Shown one piece after another: positions 34,335 through 43,042 of a stretch of 64,000 nucleotides of DNA (the first letter of the stretch is position 1; the number at the start of each line of letters is the position of its first letter). Source of the stretch: Streptomyces wuyuanensis. Its GTDB lineage: Bacteria; Actinomycetota; Actinomycetes; Streptomycetales; Streptomycetaceae. Where the stretch lies: the NCBI RefSeq assembly GCF_900103455.1, contig NZ_FNHI01000001.1:620001-684000 (forward strand), written 5' to 3'. The notes under the pieces were generated by a model. The model did not search any database and was not told where the DNA came from. It worked only from the letters and a program-made list of their open reading frames with translations. Position numbers and translations under genes: made by a program.

Positions 34335-34495
34335 AAGGGGAAGACCCCGGTCGGCGGGGGGACCGACCGGGGCCGTGTGCGGGGCTGCGGAGGGTGGTCG
34401 CCTCTCGGCGAAAGGCTCCATGGGGCTTCAGCCGAACGATCTTCCCCATGGGCAATGGGTGGGGCCCGGGGACACTGTCCCCTCCGCAGCCACGG
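34335..34495 (-). ncRNA. Candidate structured small RNA or 5' regulatory RNA
   Basis: The minus strand could fold into a 12-bp closing helix (34383-34394 with 34480-34491) enclosing hairpins at 34398-34411 (5-bp stem, TCTC loop on the plus strand), 34418-34451 (8-bp stem) and 34468-34482 (7-bp stem, partly overlapping the closing helix). A 10-bp hairpin (34345-34372) then a T-rich run TCTTCCCCTTTCC act like a terminator. A -10-like TCTAACCG lies just upstream of the closing helix. It could instead be a leader of the phosphatase gene. No RNA family was recognised. Confidence 0.35.
34345..34372 (-). terminator. Hairpin with pyrimidine-rich tail
   Basis: A perfect 10-bp stem (34345-34354 with 34363-34372) with an 8-nt loop. 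On the minus strand it is followed by a T/C-rich tail, so it may end the candidate small RNA. Confidence 0.5.
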
Positions 34496-34620
34496 TTAGA
34501 TGAACGGTCAACCTCAGGGGATTGTTCCGGGCATAACCGGCGGACGGTGTGGTTCCGGTCACGCTGCCCGGCCCCCCGGCCGTCGCCTCCGAGCCGGACG
34601 ACGGTCCGCTGCGCAGGCGG

Positions 34621-34662
34621 CCCGCCGCCCCCTGGCGCTGTGCGGTGCCAGGGGGCGGCGGG
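34621..34662 (-). terminator. Terminator of malate synthase
   Basis: A perfect 16-bp stem (34621-34636 with 34647-34662) with a 10-nt loop lies 17 nt beyond the malate synthase stop codon. Confidence 0.75.
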
Positions 34663-34678
34663 TCGTGACGGCGGGCGG

Positions 34679-36301
<1,623 letters not shown>

Positions 36302-36363
36302 GAGCTGTCACTTCCTTCAGCGAGCTTCACGGGCGGTGCGGGCGGCCGCGGGGGCACAGCGGA

Positions 36364-36378
36364 GTGGCACTCGGTGCC
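36364..36378 (-). promoter_or_regulatory. Dyad TGGCAC-TCG-GTGCCA in the aceB leader
   Basis: A perfect 6-bp inverted repeat with a 3-bp centre. A 14/15 copy lies at 36507-36521 on the far side of the promoter. The arms and spacing resemble the dyad at 40208-40222. Confidence 0.45.
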
Positions 36379-36438
36379 AGGGCCTCTGCGACACGGCCGT
36401 GGGCGCCGTTCGATGGGGCGGGCGCTTCTGATCAGTGG

Positions 36439-36467
36439 ATAGTAGTTACCGCATGGTGGAAGTTCAA
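36439..36467 (-). promoter_or_regulatory. Promoter of aceB
   Basis: On the minus strand TTGAAC (plus 36462-36467), exactly 17 nt and TACTAT (plus 36439-36444) form a near-consensus promoter. The spacer holds a degenerate dyad TACCGC-ATG-GTGGAA (36447-36461). Confidence 0.65.
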
Positions 36468-36479
36468 TGGTTTGTTGAT
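36463..36479 (-). promoter_or_regulatory. Operator TTCAAT-N5-GTTGAT at aceB
   Basis: This 17-bp dyad covers the -35 of aceB. It has the same sequence and spacing as the dyads at 721-737 and 40297-40313, placing aceB in a purine/allantoin regulon. Confidence 0.6.
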
Positions 36480-36506
36480 GTCGAGATTCTTCCCCTCGAC
36501 ATATCG

Positions 36507-36521
36507 TGGCGCTCGGTGCCA
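36507..36521 (-). promoter_or_regulatory. Dyad TGGCGC-TCG-GTGCCA upstream of aceB
   Basis: One mismatch from the copy at 36364-36378, and 143 bp away from it. The pair brackets the promoter, an arrangement that would suit DNA looping. Confidence 0.4.
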
Positions 36522-36530
36522 GGTTCTTCA

Positions 36531-36572
36531 CGCGACGCGACGCGACGCGACGCGCGTGGCGTTCGCGCCACG
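36531..36572 (-). repeat. CGCGA tandem repeat and hairpin downstream of the MocA-like gene
   Basis: Nearly five copies of CGCGA (36531-36554) adjoin a 7-bp stem with a TTCG loop (36555-36561 with 36566-36572). The hairpin may terminate the MocA-like transcript. The rest of the 360-base gap is the aceB control region. Confidence 0.55.
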
Positions 36573-36663
36573 GGGCGACGGGCGCGCTGCGAGTCGGCGG
36601 CCAGGTGAGGGGCGAGGCCGCGGGCGCGAGGCGACGGGTTCCGGGCGCCCTGCCTCGCGCGGT

Positions 36664-37275
36664 TCACTCGAGGCGCTCCAGGTCCTCCGGTGTGTCGATG
36701 TCGTACGCCTCCGCCACATCACCGCACTCGACGAGCGCGATCTCCTTCTCGTGGTCCGCCAGGTAGTCCCGGGCGCCCCGGTCGCCCGTGGCGCGCTCCG
36801 CGACCGCCTCCCACCGGCGGGCTCCGAACAGCACCGGATGCCCCCGGCGGCCGCCGTACGCGGCCGACACCAGCGCGGACGGCGAGTCGCAGGCGGCCAC
36901 GACCCGGGCCACCGCCGCGGCCCCGATTCCGGGCTGGTCCACCAGCGACACCAGGGCCGCGTCCCGGCCCCCGCCCGCGGAGGCGAGCGACGCCAGGCCC
37001 ACGCGCAGCGAGGAGCCCATCCCCTCCTCCCAGTCCGGGTTCACGGACACGGCGCAGCCCGTGAGGTCGGCCCGCCGGAGCACCTCGTCCGCCGCCGCGC
37101 CCAGGACCACGTGCACGGACCGGCAGCCGCCGGCCCGCAGGACCCGTACCGCGTTCTCCACCAGGGGGCGCCCGCGGTGCTCCAGCAGCGCCTTGGGGCG
37201 GCCGCCCAGCCGGCGGCCCCCGCCCGCTGCCAGCACCAGCCCCGCGACCTGCGGCTTGTCTGAAGTGTGAGACAT
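36664..37275 (-). CDS. MocA/MobA-like nucleotidyltransferase
   Basis: A 203-residue NTP-transferase domain protein, probably a molybdenum cofactor cytidylyltransferase. The signature LVLAAGGGRRLGGRPKALL binds the nucleotide; LVSLVDQPGIGA and GGRRGHPVLFGARRW are typical of the MocA group. Such enzymes mature molybdenum hydroxylases, and xanthine dehydrogenase makes the urate used at 1716, which explains the placement next to purine genes. A role with another nucleotidyl acceptor cannot be excluded. ATG 37275 has AGGGAG upstream. Confidence 0.78.
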   Translation of the reverse strand: MSHTSDKPQVAGLVLAAGGGRRLGGRPKALLEHRGRPLVENAVRVLRAGGCRSVHVVLGAAADEVLRRADLTGCAVSVNPDWEEGMGSSLRVGLASLASAGGGRDAALVSLVDQPGIGAAAVARVVAACDSPSALVSAAYGGRRGHPVLFGARRWEAVAERATGDRGARDYLADHEKEIALVECGDVAEAYDIDTPEDLERLE

Positions 37276-37675
37276 GCTCCCTGCTTACCCCATCGGGCGG
37301 CACTCCGGTGCGACGACCTCGGGCCGTGTGCCGTTCCGGTACCGGAGTCCACGCCCCCGGGGCGGGTGTCCGTGACGGGGTGCGGGCGCGCCGGGCCACC
37401 CCGTCGCAGGGCGCAGGACCGCAGGACGCTGGGCGCGCCGGGGCACGCCCGCGACGCGCGGGGCCGGCGTGCCCCGGTGGGCGGGGACGGGCAGGCCGGC
37501 GGCGCCGCTCCGAGCGGCGCGAGGCGCGGGAAGGGGACACGTCGAGCTGAATTTCGTACCGCGGAGTGGCGGAGCGCCTACGGAATGGCGTTAACTGGCC
37601 CGCGACCCCAGGCGTTCGACCACCGTCCGGCGGGTCGTTCACCGGGCAGCACACCGACGTGCGAGGGGGCAGAAC
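37276..37675. other. 400-bp intergenic region
   Basis: No convincing gene. It holds a perfect 10-bp inverted repeat with a 1-nt centre (37500-37509 with 37511-37520), and a Shine-Dalgarno GAGGGGG (37663-37669) for the next gene. Several GC-rich stretches show no further structure that I can support. Confidence 0.5.
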
Positions 37676-37987
37676 TTGTTGCGGAGCGTGGGGCAGACGC
37701 GGAAGACGGAGAGCGGCGAGGACCCGAGAGTGACGGAGCTGCGTGCCGCCGTCTCCCGGCTCCGGCGCGAACTCGCCTGCCATCCGGCCGAGTTCGCCGA
37801 CCGCGGGATCGCGGAGGACGAACTGGCGGCGATGGACGCGATGGCGCTGAGCGGTGTGCCGGAGATCCGGCGGCTCCGCCGGTCCCTGCTGCTGATCGCG
37901 GGCGCGGTGGGCTCGGTCAGCGCGCTGGCGGCCGGACTGACGAACGTACGGAACGCGGTCGAGCTGTTCGGCGAGCCGAAGACCTGA
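37676..37987 (+). CDS. DUF5955 family protein
   Basis: A 103-residue protein of a family I associate with streptomycetes. An N-terminal helical part (LRAAVSRLRRELACHPAEFADRG, then AEDELAAMDAM) is followed by one hydrophobic segment (SLLLIAGAVGSVSALAAGL), which suggests a single membrane helix. Function unknown. The start is TTG 37676 or the next codon TTG 37679, with GAGGGGG 6-10 nt upstream. It stands alone between a divergent MocA-like gene and a methyltransferase. Confidence 0.7.
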   Translation: MLRSVGQTRKTESGEDPRVTELRAAVSRLRRELACHPAEFADRGIAEDELAAMDAMALSGVPEIRRLRRSLLLIAGAVGSVSALAAGLTNVRNAVELFGEPKT

Positions 37988-38076
37988 GGACCCGGCACGC
38001 GGGAGGCCTCTGCGGCCCGCCGCGCGTGCCGGTTGGATCGGCGGCGCCATGGCGGGTGGGCCTTCTCGTCGACACC

Positions 38077-38120
38077 AAGGGCTTGCAGGGAAGCAACACC
38101 TTGATTCCCTGCAAGCCCTT
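38077..38120. promoter_or_regulatory. Perfect 16-bp inverted repeat upstream of a methyltransferase
   Basis: Arms 38077-38092 and 38105-38120 match perfectly (AAGGGCTTGCAGGGAA and its complement) around a 12-nt loop. It lies 13 nt before the likely ATG 38134. It could be an operator, an attenuator or the terminator of the DUF5955 gene. Confidence 0.6.
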
Positions 38121-38133
38121 AGGCTGGAAGCCG

Positions 38134-38846
38134 ATGTTCACTCCCCAGGCCCCACCCTCCGCGAACTCGCCGTACAGGCACTGTCGTCGGTCGAGCGCGG
38201 GTACGACCTGCTCGCGCCCAAGTTCGATCTGACCCCCTTCCGTACCCCGGACCGCATCCTCGACGAGACGGCGGGCGCGCTGCGGGCTCTCGGCCCCTTC
38301 CGCCACGGGCTGGACGTCTGCTGCGGTACGGGGGCCGGCGCGCGAGTGCTGCGCGAACTCTGCGGGGAGCGGGTCGTCGGAGTCGACTTCAGCGCCGGGA
38401 TGCTGCGCGAGGCCCGGCGCGCCCACCCCGGCGCGGGCTGGGTCCGCGCCGATGTCCGCGCCATGCCCTTCCGTCCGGTCTTCGACCTGGCGGTGAGCTT
38501 CGGCGCCTTCGGGCACTTCCTGCCCCAGGAGCGCCCCGGGCTCTTCGCCCAGGTCCACTCCGCACTCCGCCCCGGCGGGGTCTTCGCCTTCCCCGTCGGC
38601 GCACCGCCGCACTTCGGGACCCTGCCGTACTGGGCGATGCTCGGCTTCGACACCGTGATGCGCGTACGCAACCGCGTGTGGCGGCCCCGCTTCGTCATGT
38701 ACTACCGCACGTTCCCGCTCGGCGAGGTGCTCACCGAACTCCGACAGGCCGGTTTCGACGTGGAGTTGACGCCCCTCGACGGTCTCGGGCGACGTTCCGA
38801 CGGCACCCCGCGCTGCGCAATGGTGGTGGCGCGGCGCCGGGCGTGA
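38134..38846 (+). CDS. Class I SAM-dependent methyltransferase with apparent N-terminal frameshift
   Basis: A methyltransferase of about 237 residues with the SAM site GLDVCCGTGAGARVL, VVGVDFSAGML, and a GVFAFPVGAPP segment. The expected start is ATG 38134 (MFTPQ, GGAAG at 38126-38130), but the conserved body beginning PTLRELAVQALSS is in the next frame; one base seems missing near 38147, in the run CCCCAGGCCCC. Read without correction, the frame opens only at ATG 38049, which would run through the inverted repeat. Either a real frameshift mutation or a sequencing error. Substrate unknown. Confidence 0.65.
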
Positions 38847-38912
38847 GCCGCCCCGCGGGGCGCCCCGCGTCGCATCACACCAAATGACGCACTGCTTTGC
38901 GTCCTTCTGCGG

Positions 38913-39113
38913 TGGTTCACCTCGGGCCGTCTGCCGTGGCTGGTCGCCGATCTGCTGGGCAAGCAGCGGCTGAACGTCGTCAGCGACGACATGACCGGCA
39001 GGACCCTCCAGGACCGGAAGCTGTTCACCGGGGAAAGCCCCCTCTCGCCTCGCACGCCCTGGGTCTCCTCGCGGCCGACGCCCTCGTCGAAGCCGGGTGG
39101 CCGGGCGGGGTGC
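38913..39113 (+). pseudogene. Remnant of a DJ-1/PfpI-family protein
   Basis: Only a C-terminal piece survives. One frame reads [18 protein letters not shown] and then [17 protein letters not shown]; after a 2-base TC insertion at 39045-39046 the next frame continues [17 protein letters not shown]. Together these resemble the end of DJ-1/PfpI (type 1 glutamine amidotransferase-like) proteins. No start codon with the N-terminal two thirds is present upstream. Confidence 0.5.
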
Positions 39114-39219
39114 GGCGACCGCCCGCAAGGGCGCGGGTGTATCGCGCGCGGGACGCGCGACCGTGGCCGGCCCTGCGGCGTCCCGCTCGCGGCTCTGCTC
39201 CCCGGGCGCCCTCGCGCGG

Positions 39220-40023
39220 CTACTCCCGGGGCGCCGAGGTGCTCGCCAGGGCCTCCGAGAGTTCCTGCGCCACCGTCCGGAGGACCGGGACGATCTTCTC
39301 CGTCGCGGCCTCCGTCACACGGCCGGCCGGGCCGGAGATGGAGATCGCCGTGGCGGTGGGGGAGTCGGGTACCGGCACGGCGAGGCAGCGCACCCCGATC
39401 TCCTGCTCGTTGTCGTCCACCGCGTAGCCCGCCCGCCGGACCTGCTCCAGCGCGTCCAGGAAGCCCTCGGGAGTGGTGATCGTCTTCTCCGTCGCGGCCG
39501 GCATGCCGGTGCGGGCCAGCAGTGCCCGCACCTCGTCGGCCGGGAAGTGGGCGAGGAGCGCCTTGCCCACGCCGGTGGAGTGCGGCAGCACCCGGCGCCC
39601 GACCTCGGTGAACATCCGCATCGAGTGCTTGGACGGCACCTGTGCCACGTAGACGATCTCGTCGCCGTCGAGCAGTGCCATGTTCGCCGTCTCGCCGGTC
39701 TCCTCGACGAGGCGGGCGAGGTACGGGCGGGCCCAGGTGCCGAGCAGCCGGGAGGCGCTCTCGCCGAGGCGGATGAGCCGGGGGCCGAGGGCGTAGCGGC
39801 GGTTCGGCTGCTGGCGGACGTAGCCGCAGGCGACCAGGGTGCGCATGAGGCGGTGGATCGTGGGCAGCGGGAGCCCGCTGCTCGCGGAGAGTTCGCTCAG
39901 CCCGACCTCGCCCCCGGCATCGGCCATCCGCTCGAGCAGGTCGAAGGCGCGCTCGAGGGACTGCACACCGCCGCTGTTCGCGGGCTTGGCGGCGTCGGTG
40001 GCGCTGGCGCTGGACGTCGGCAC
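39220..40023 (-). CDS. allR: IclR-family repressor of allantoin catabolism (AllR-like)
   Basis: A 267-residue regulator: N-terminal winged helix ([18 protein letters not shown], then [22 protein letters not shown]) and a C-terminal IclR effector domain ([37 protein letters not shown]). It is divergent from allantoinase and separated by 331 bp of operators. In S. coelicolor an orthologue, AllR, is known to repress allantoin genes, with allantoin-derived ligands relieving repression. GTG 40023 has AAAGGA upstream. A TTCCAC-TTT-GTGGAA dyad in the shared gap suggests autoregulation. Confidence 0.83.
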   Translation of the reverse strand: MPTSSASATDAAKPANSGGVQSLERAFDLLERMADAGGEVGLSELSASSGLPLPTIHRLMRTLVACGYVRQQPNRRYALGPRLIRLGESASRLLGTWARPYLARLVEETGETANMALLDGDEIVYVAQVPSKHSMRMFTEVGRRVLPHSTGVGKALLAHFPADEVRALLARTGMPAATEKTITTPEGFLDALEQVRRAGYAVDDNEQEIGVRCLAVPVPDSPTATAISISGPAGRVTEAATEKIVPVLRTVAQELSEALASTSAPRE

Positions 40024-40174
40024 GTCAACGGTCCTTTCAGGCGGGCGGGCAAGGTAGCAGCCTACCGGGCGGTGCCGCGGCGCACACCGCTCGAGCGGAG
40101 GCGTCGAGGCCGGTCAGGGCGCCTTTGTCCGTGTGTAGCCGGTCGTCTCCGATGGTCCCGCCGCGTTGCCCCTG

Positions 40175-40222
40175 TGTATAGCTACCTTCTGTAACTCGAA
40201 ATTGTAGTTCCACTTTGTGGAA
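40175..40222 (-). promoter_or_regulatory. allR promoter region with 15-bp palindrome
   Basis: On the minus strand a -10-like TATACA (plus 40175-40180) has a weak -35 about 16 nt upstream. A perfect dyad TTCCAC-TTT-GTGGAA (40208-40222) lies just upstream of it, suited to autoregulation. Confidence 0.45.
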
Positions 40223-40265
40223 ACCTCCGATCGTGGCCCCTGAGGCCCGGAAGCCCGGGGAGGTC

Positions 40266-40294
40266 TTGACTGTCCGGAGCGGGAGGGGAAGACT
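40266..40294 (+). promoter_or_regulatory. Promoter of the allantoinase operon
   Basis: TTGACT (40266-40271), 17 nt and AAGACT (40289-40294). The predicted start of transcription, about 40301, falls inside the operator at 40297-40313. Confidence 0.55.
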
Positions 40295-40296
40295 TC

Positions 40297-40313
40297 TTCA
40301 ACAGTTCGTTGAA
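40297..40313 (+). promoter_or_regulatory. Operator TTCAAC-N5-GTTGAA of the allantoinase operon
   Basis: A perfect 6-bp inverted repeat with a 5-nt centre. It is the best-conserved of the three TTCAAY-N5-GTTGAN sites in the window and lies at the predicted transcription start. Confidence 0.65.
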
Positions 40314-40354
40314 TTTCGCTGCGGAAGTACCGCGGTACGGAAGTGAGGGGCAGG

Positions 40355-41707
40355 GTGTCCGATACGCACGTCGCGGACGTGAATCTGGTGCTGCGCTCGA
40401 CTCGTGTCATCACCCCCGGCGGCACGCGCCCCGCCTCGATCGCCGTCGCCGGCGGAAAGATCGCGGCGGTGCTCCCGTACGACGCCGAGGTGCCGGCCGG
40501 CGCACGGCTCGAGGACGTCGGCGACCATGTCGTCCTGCCCGGTCTCGTCGACACCCACGTCCACGTCAACGATCCCGGCCGCAGCGAATGGGAGGGCTTC
40601 CGGACCGCCACCCGCGCGGCCGCGGCGGGCGGCATCACCACGCTGCTGGACATGCCGCTGAACTCCCTGCCGCCCACGACGACGGTCGCCAACCTGCGCG
40701 TCAAGCAGGACGTGGCGCGGCCCAAGGCGCACGTGGACACCGGGTTCTGGGGCGGGGCGATCCCCGGCAACGTGAAGGATCTGCGCCCGCTGCACGACGC
40801 CGGCGTATTCGGCTTCAAGTGCTTCCTCTCGCCGTCGGGCGTGGACGAGTTCCCCGAGCTCGACCAGGAGGGGCTCGCCGGTTCCCTGGCGGAGATCGCC
40901 GGCTTCGGCGGACTGCTGATCGTCCACGCGGAGGACCCGCACCGGCTTGCCGCCGCCCCGCAGCGGCCGGGCCCCAGGTACGCCGACTTCCTCGCCTCCC
41001 GACCCCGAGACGCGGAGAACACGGCGATCGCGAACCTCATCGCCCAGGCCCGGCGCCTGAACGCCCGGGTGCACGTGCTGCACCTGTCCTCCGGCGACGC
41101 GCTGCCGCTGATCGCCGCCGCCAAGGCCGAGGGCGTGCGGATCACCGTCGAGTCCTGCCCGCACTTCCTCACCCTCACCGCCGAGGAAGTCCCCGACGGC
41201 GCCACCGAGTTCAAGTGCTGCCCGCCGATCCGGGAGGCGCGGAACCAGGACGTGCTCTGGCAGGGGCTCGCCGACGGCACGATCGACTGCGTCGTCTCCG
41301 ACCACTCGCCCTGCACCGGCGACCTGAAGACGCCGGACTTCGCCTCCGCCTGGGGCGGGATCTCCTCGCTCCAGCTCGGCCTGCCCGCGGTCTGGACCGA
41401 GGCCCGCAGGCGCGGCCGCACCCTGGAGGACGTCGTCCGCTGGATGTCCTCGGCCCCGGCGGAACTCGCCGGACTGACACAGAAGGGAGCCGTCGAGGCC
41501 GGACGGGACGCCGATTTCGCGGTCCTCGCCCCCGACGAGACCTTCACCGTCGACCCCGCCGAACTCCACCACCGCAACCAGGTCACCGCCTACGCGGGCA
41601 GGACCCTGCACGGCGTCGTCAAGTCGACATGGCTGCGCGGCACGCGGATCGTGGAGAACGGCACCGTCGCCGAGCCCACCGGCCGGCTGCTCGAAAGGAA
41701 CGACTGA
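40355..41707 (+). CDS. allB: Allantoinase
   Basis: Opens the hydantoin ring of allantoin to give allantoate. The 450-residue cyclic amidohydrolase has metal ligands [10 protein letters not shown], a Lys in [10 protein letters not shown] that is expected to be carboxylated, [13 protein letters not shown] and [11 protein letters not shown] 40355 with GAGGGG (40345-40350) is preferred to GTG 40343. It ends 4 nt before allantoicase, forming an operon. The operator at 40297 places it under the IclR repressor encoded divergently. Confidence 0.94.
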   Translation: MSDTHVADVNLVLRSTRVITPGGTRPASIAVAGGKIAAVLPYDAEVPAGARLEDVGDHVVLPGLVDTHVHVNDPGRSEWEGFRTATRAAAAGGITTLLDMPLNSLPPTTTVANLRVKQDVARPKAHVDTGFWGGAIPGNVKDLRPLHDAGVFGFKCFLSPSGVDEFPELDQEGLAGSLAEIAGFGGLLIVHAEDPHRLAAAPQRPGPRYADFLASRPRDAENTAIANLIAQARRLNARVHVLHLSSGDALPLIAAAKAEGVRITVESCPHFLTLTAEEVPDGATEFKCCPPIREARNQDVLWQGLADGTIDCVVSDHSPCTGDLKTPDFASAWGGISSLQLGLPAVWTEARRRGRTLEDVVRWMSSAPAELAGLTQKGAVEAGRDADFAVLAPDETFTVDPAELHHRNQVTAYAGRTLHGVVKSTWLRGTRIVENGTVAEPTGRLLERND

Positions 41708-41711
41708 CACC

Positions 41712-42833
41712 GTGGCGATACCGTCCTTCACCGGCAACGCGAACCCGTACGGGGGCGGCGACCCGTACGCCGACTACCGCACCGCGGACTTCCCGTTCAC
41801 CGGTCTCGCGAACCTCGCCGACCGCCGGCTCGGCGCGGGTGTGATCGCCGCGAACGACGAGTTCTTCGCCCAGCGGGAGAACCTGCTGGTGCCCGAGGCC
41901 GCCGAGTTCGACCCCGAGCACTTCGGCCACAAGGGCAAGATCATGGACGGCTGGGAGACGCGGCGCCGCCGCGGGGTCTCCGCCGAGCAGCCCTGGCCCA
42001 CGGCCGACGACCACGACTGGGCGCTGATCCGCCTCGGCGCGCCCGGTCTGGTCCGCGGCATCGTCGTCGACACCGCGCACTTCCGGGGCAACATGCCGCA
42101 GGCCGTGTCCGTCGAGGGAACCACCTGGGAAGGGGCTCAGGGCGCACCCACCCCGGAGGAGCTGCTCTCGGAGGGCGTGAAGTGGACGACCCTCGTGCCC
42201 CGGACCCCGGTGGGCGGGCACGCCGCGAACGGCTTCGAGGTCACCGCCGAGCAGCGCTTCACGCATCTGCGCGTCAACCAGCACCCCGACGGCGGTATCG
42301 CACGGCTGCGCGTGTACGGCGAGGTCGTCCCCGACCCGAAGTGGCTCGCCACGCTGGGCACCTTCGACGTCGTCGCGCTGGAGAACGGCGGAGCGGTGCA
42401 GGACGCCTCCGACCGCTTCTACTCGCCGCCCGCCAACACCATCAACCCGGGCCGCTCCCGCAAGATGGACGACGGCTGGGAGACCGCGCGCCGCCGCGAC
42501 CGGGGCAACGACTGGATCCGGTACCGGCTGGCCGCCGAGTCCGAGATCCGCGCCGTCGAGATCGACACGGCGTACCTCAAGGGCAACTCCGCCGGCTGGG
42601 CCGCGCTGTCCGTCAGGACGGGCGAGGACGGCGAGTGGACCGAGTTCCTGCCGCGCACCCGGCTCCAGCCCGACACCAACCACCGCTTCGTGCTGGACAC
42701 TCCGGCGGTCGGCACGCACGTCCGCATCGACATCTTCCCGGACGGGGGCTTCTCCCGGCTGCGTCTCTTCGGCTCGCTCACCGAGCCGGGCGCGGCGGCG
42801 CTGACGGCCCGTCACCGGGAACTGGGCGGCTGA
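41712..42833 (+). CDS. alc: Allantoicase
   Basis: Hydrolyses allantoate to S-ureidoglycolate and urea. The 373-residue protein is made of two homologous allantoicase domains, seen as the repeated KIMDGWETRRRRG (N-terminal) and KMDDGWETARRRDRG (C-terminal), each followed by VDTAHFRGN or IDTAYLKGN. GTG 41712 has AAAGGA upstream at 41695-41700. No ureidoglycolate lyase gene lies next to it; the glyoxylate it ultimately yields would be used by malate synthase at 34679. Confidence 0.94.
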   Translation: MAIPSFTGNANPYGGGDPYADYRTADFPFTGLANLADRRLGAGVIAANDEFFAQRENLLVPEAAEFDPEHFGHKGKIMDGWETRRRRGVSAEQPWPTADDHDWALIRLGAPGLVRGIVVDTAHFRGNMPQAVSVEGTTWEGAQGAPTPEELLSEGVKWTTLVPRTPVGGHAANGFEVTAEQRFTHLRVNQHPDGGIARLRVYGEVVPDPKWLATLGTFDVVALENGGAVQDASDRFYSPPANTINPGRSRKMDDGWETARRRDRGNDWIRYRLAAESEIRAVEIDTAYLKGNSAGWAALSVRTGEDGEWTEFLPRTRLQPDTNHRFVLDTPAVGTHVRIDIFPDGGFSRLRLFGSLTEPGAAALTARHRELGG

Positions 42834-42878
42834 CGCGTCCTTCCGGCACGGAGGCGGCCAAGGCAACCGTGGCCCACG

Positions 42879-42911
42879 GGGTGCACCGGACCGGACGGCA
42901 CCGGTGCACCC
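42879..42911 (+). terminator. Terminator of the allantoinase-allantoicase operon
   Basis: A perfect 11-bp stem (42879-42889 with 42901-42911) with an 11-nt loop, about 45 nt after the allantoicase stop. Confidence 0.65.
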
Positions 42912-42920
42912 AGACGTCCC

Positions 42921-43025
42921 CGGTCGTGCGCGGCCCCGGGGTGGCCCTGCCCCTCACCAATAGGGGCGGCTGCGAGGCGGACCCGCCCCCCCCTCGCGGT
43001 CGTGTGCGGCTCCGGGGTGGCCCTC
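42921..43025. repeat. Imperfect direct repeat
   Basis: A 28-bp element (42921-42948) is repeated at 42998-43025 with 26 of 28 positions identical. A partial third copy begins near 43064 inside the DUF418 gene end. Confidence 0.5.
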
Positions 43026-43042
43026 CCGGTGAGGGGGCCCGG

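Noticed and set aside
34270-34455. 61-codon minus-strand frame as a small gene or leader peptide
   Set aside because: It overlaps the structured region, has no ribosome binding site that I can support, and is dominated by Arg and Pro, typical of spurious frames in high-GC DNA.
34383-34491. Known riboswitch (c-di-AMP, cobalamin, glycine, GEMM)
   Set aside because: Conserved boxes of these classes were looked for by eye and not found. I therefore call only a generic structured RNA.
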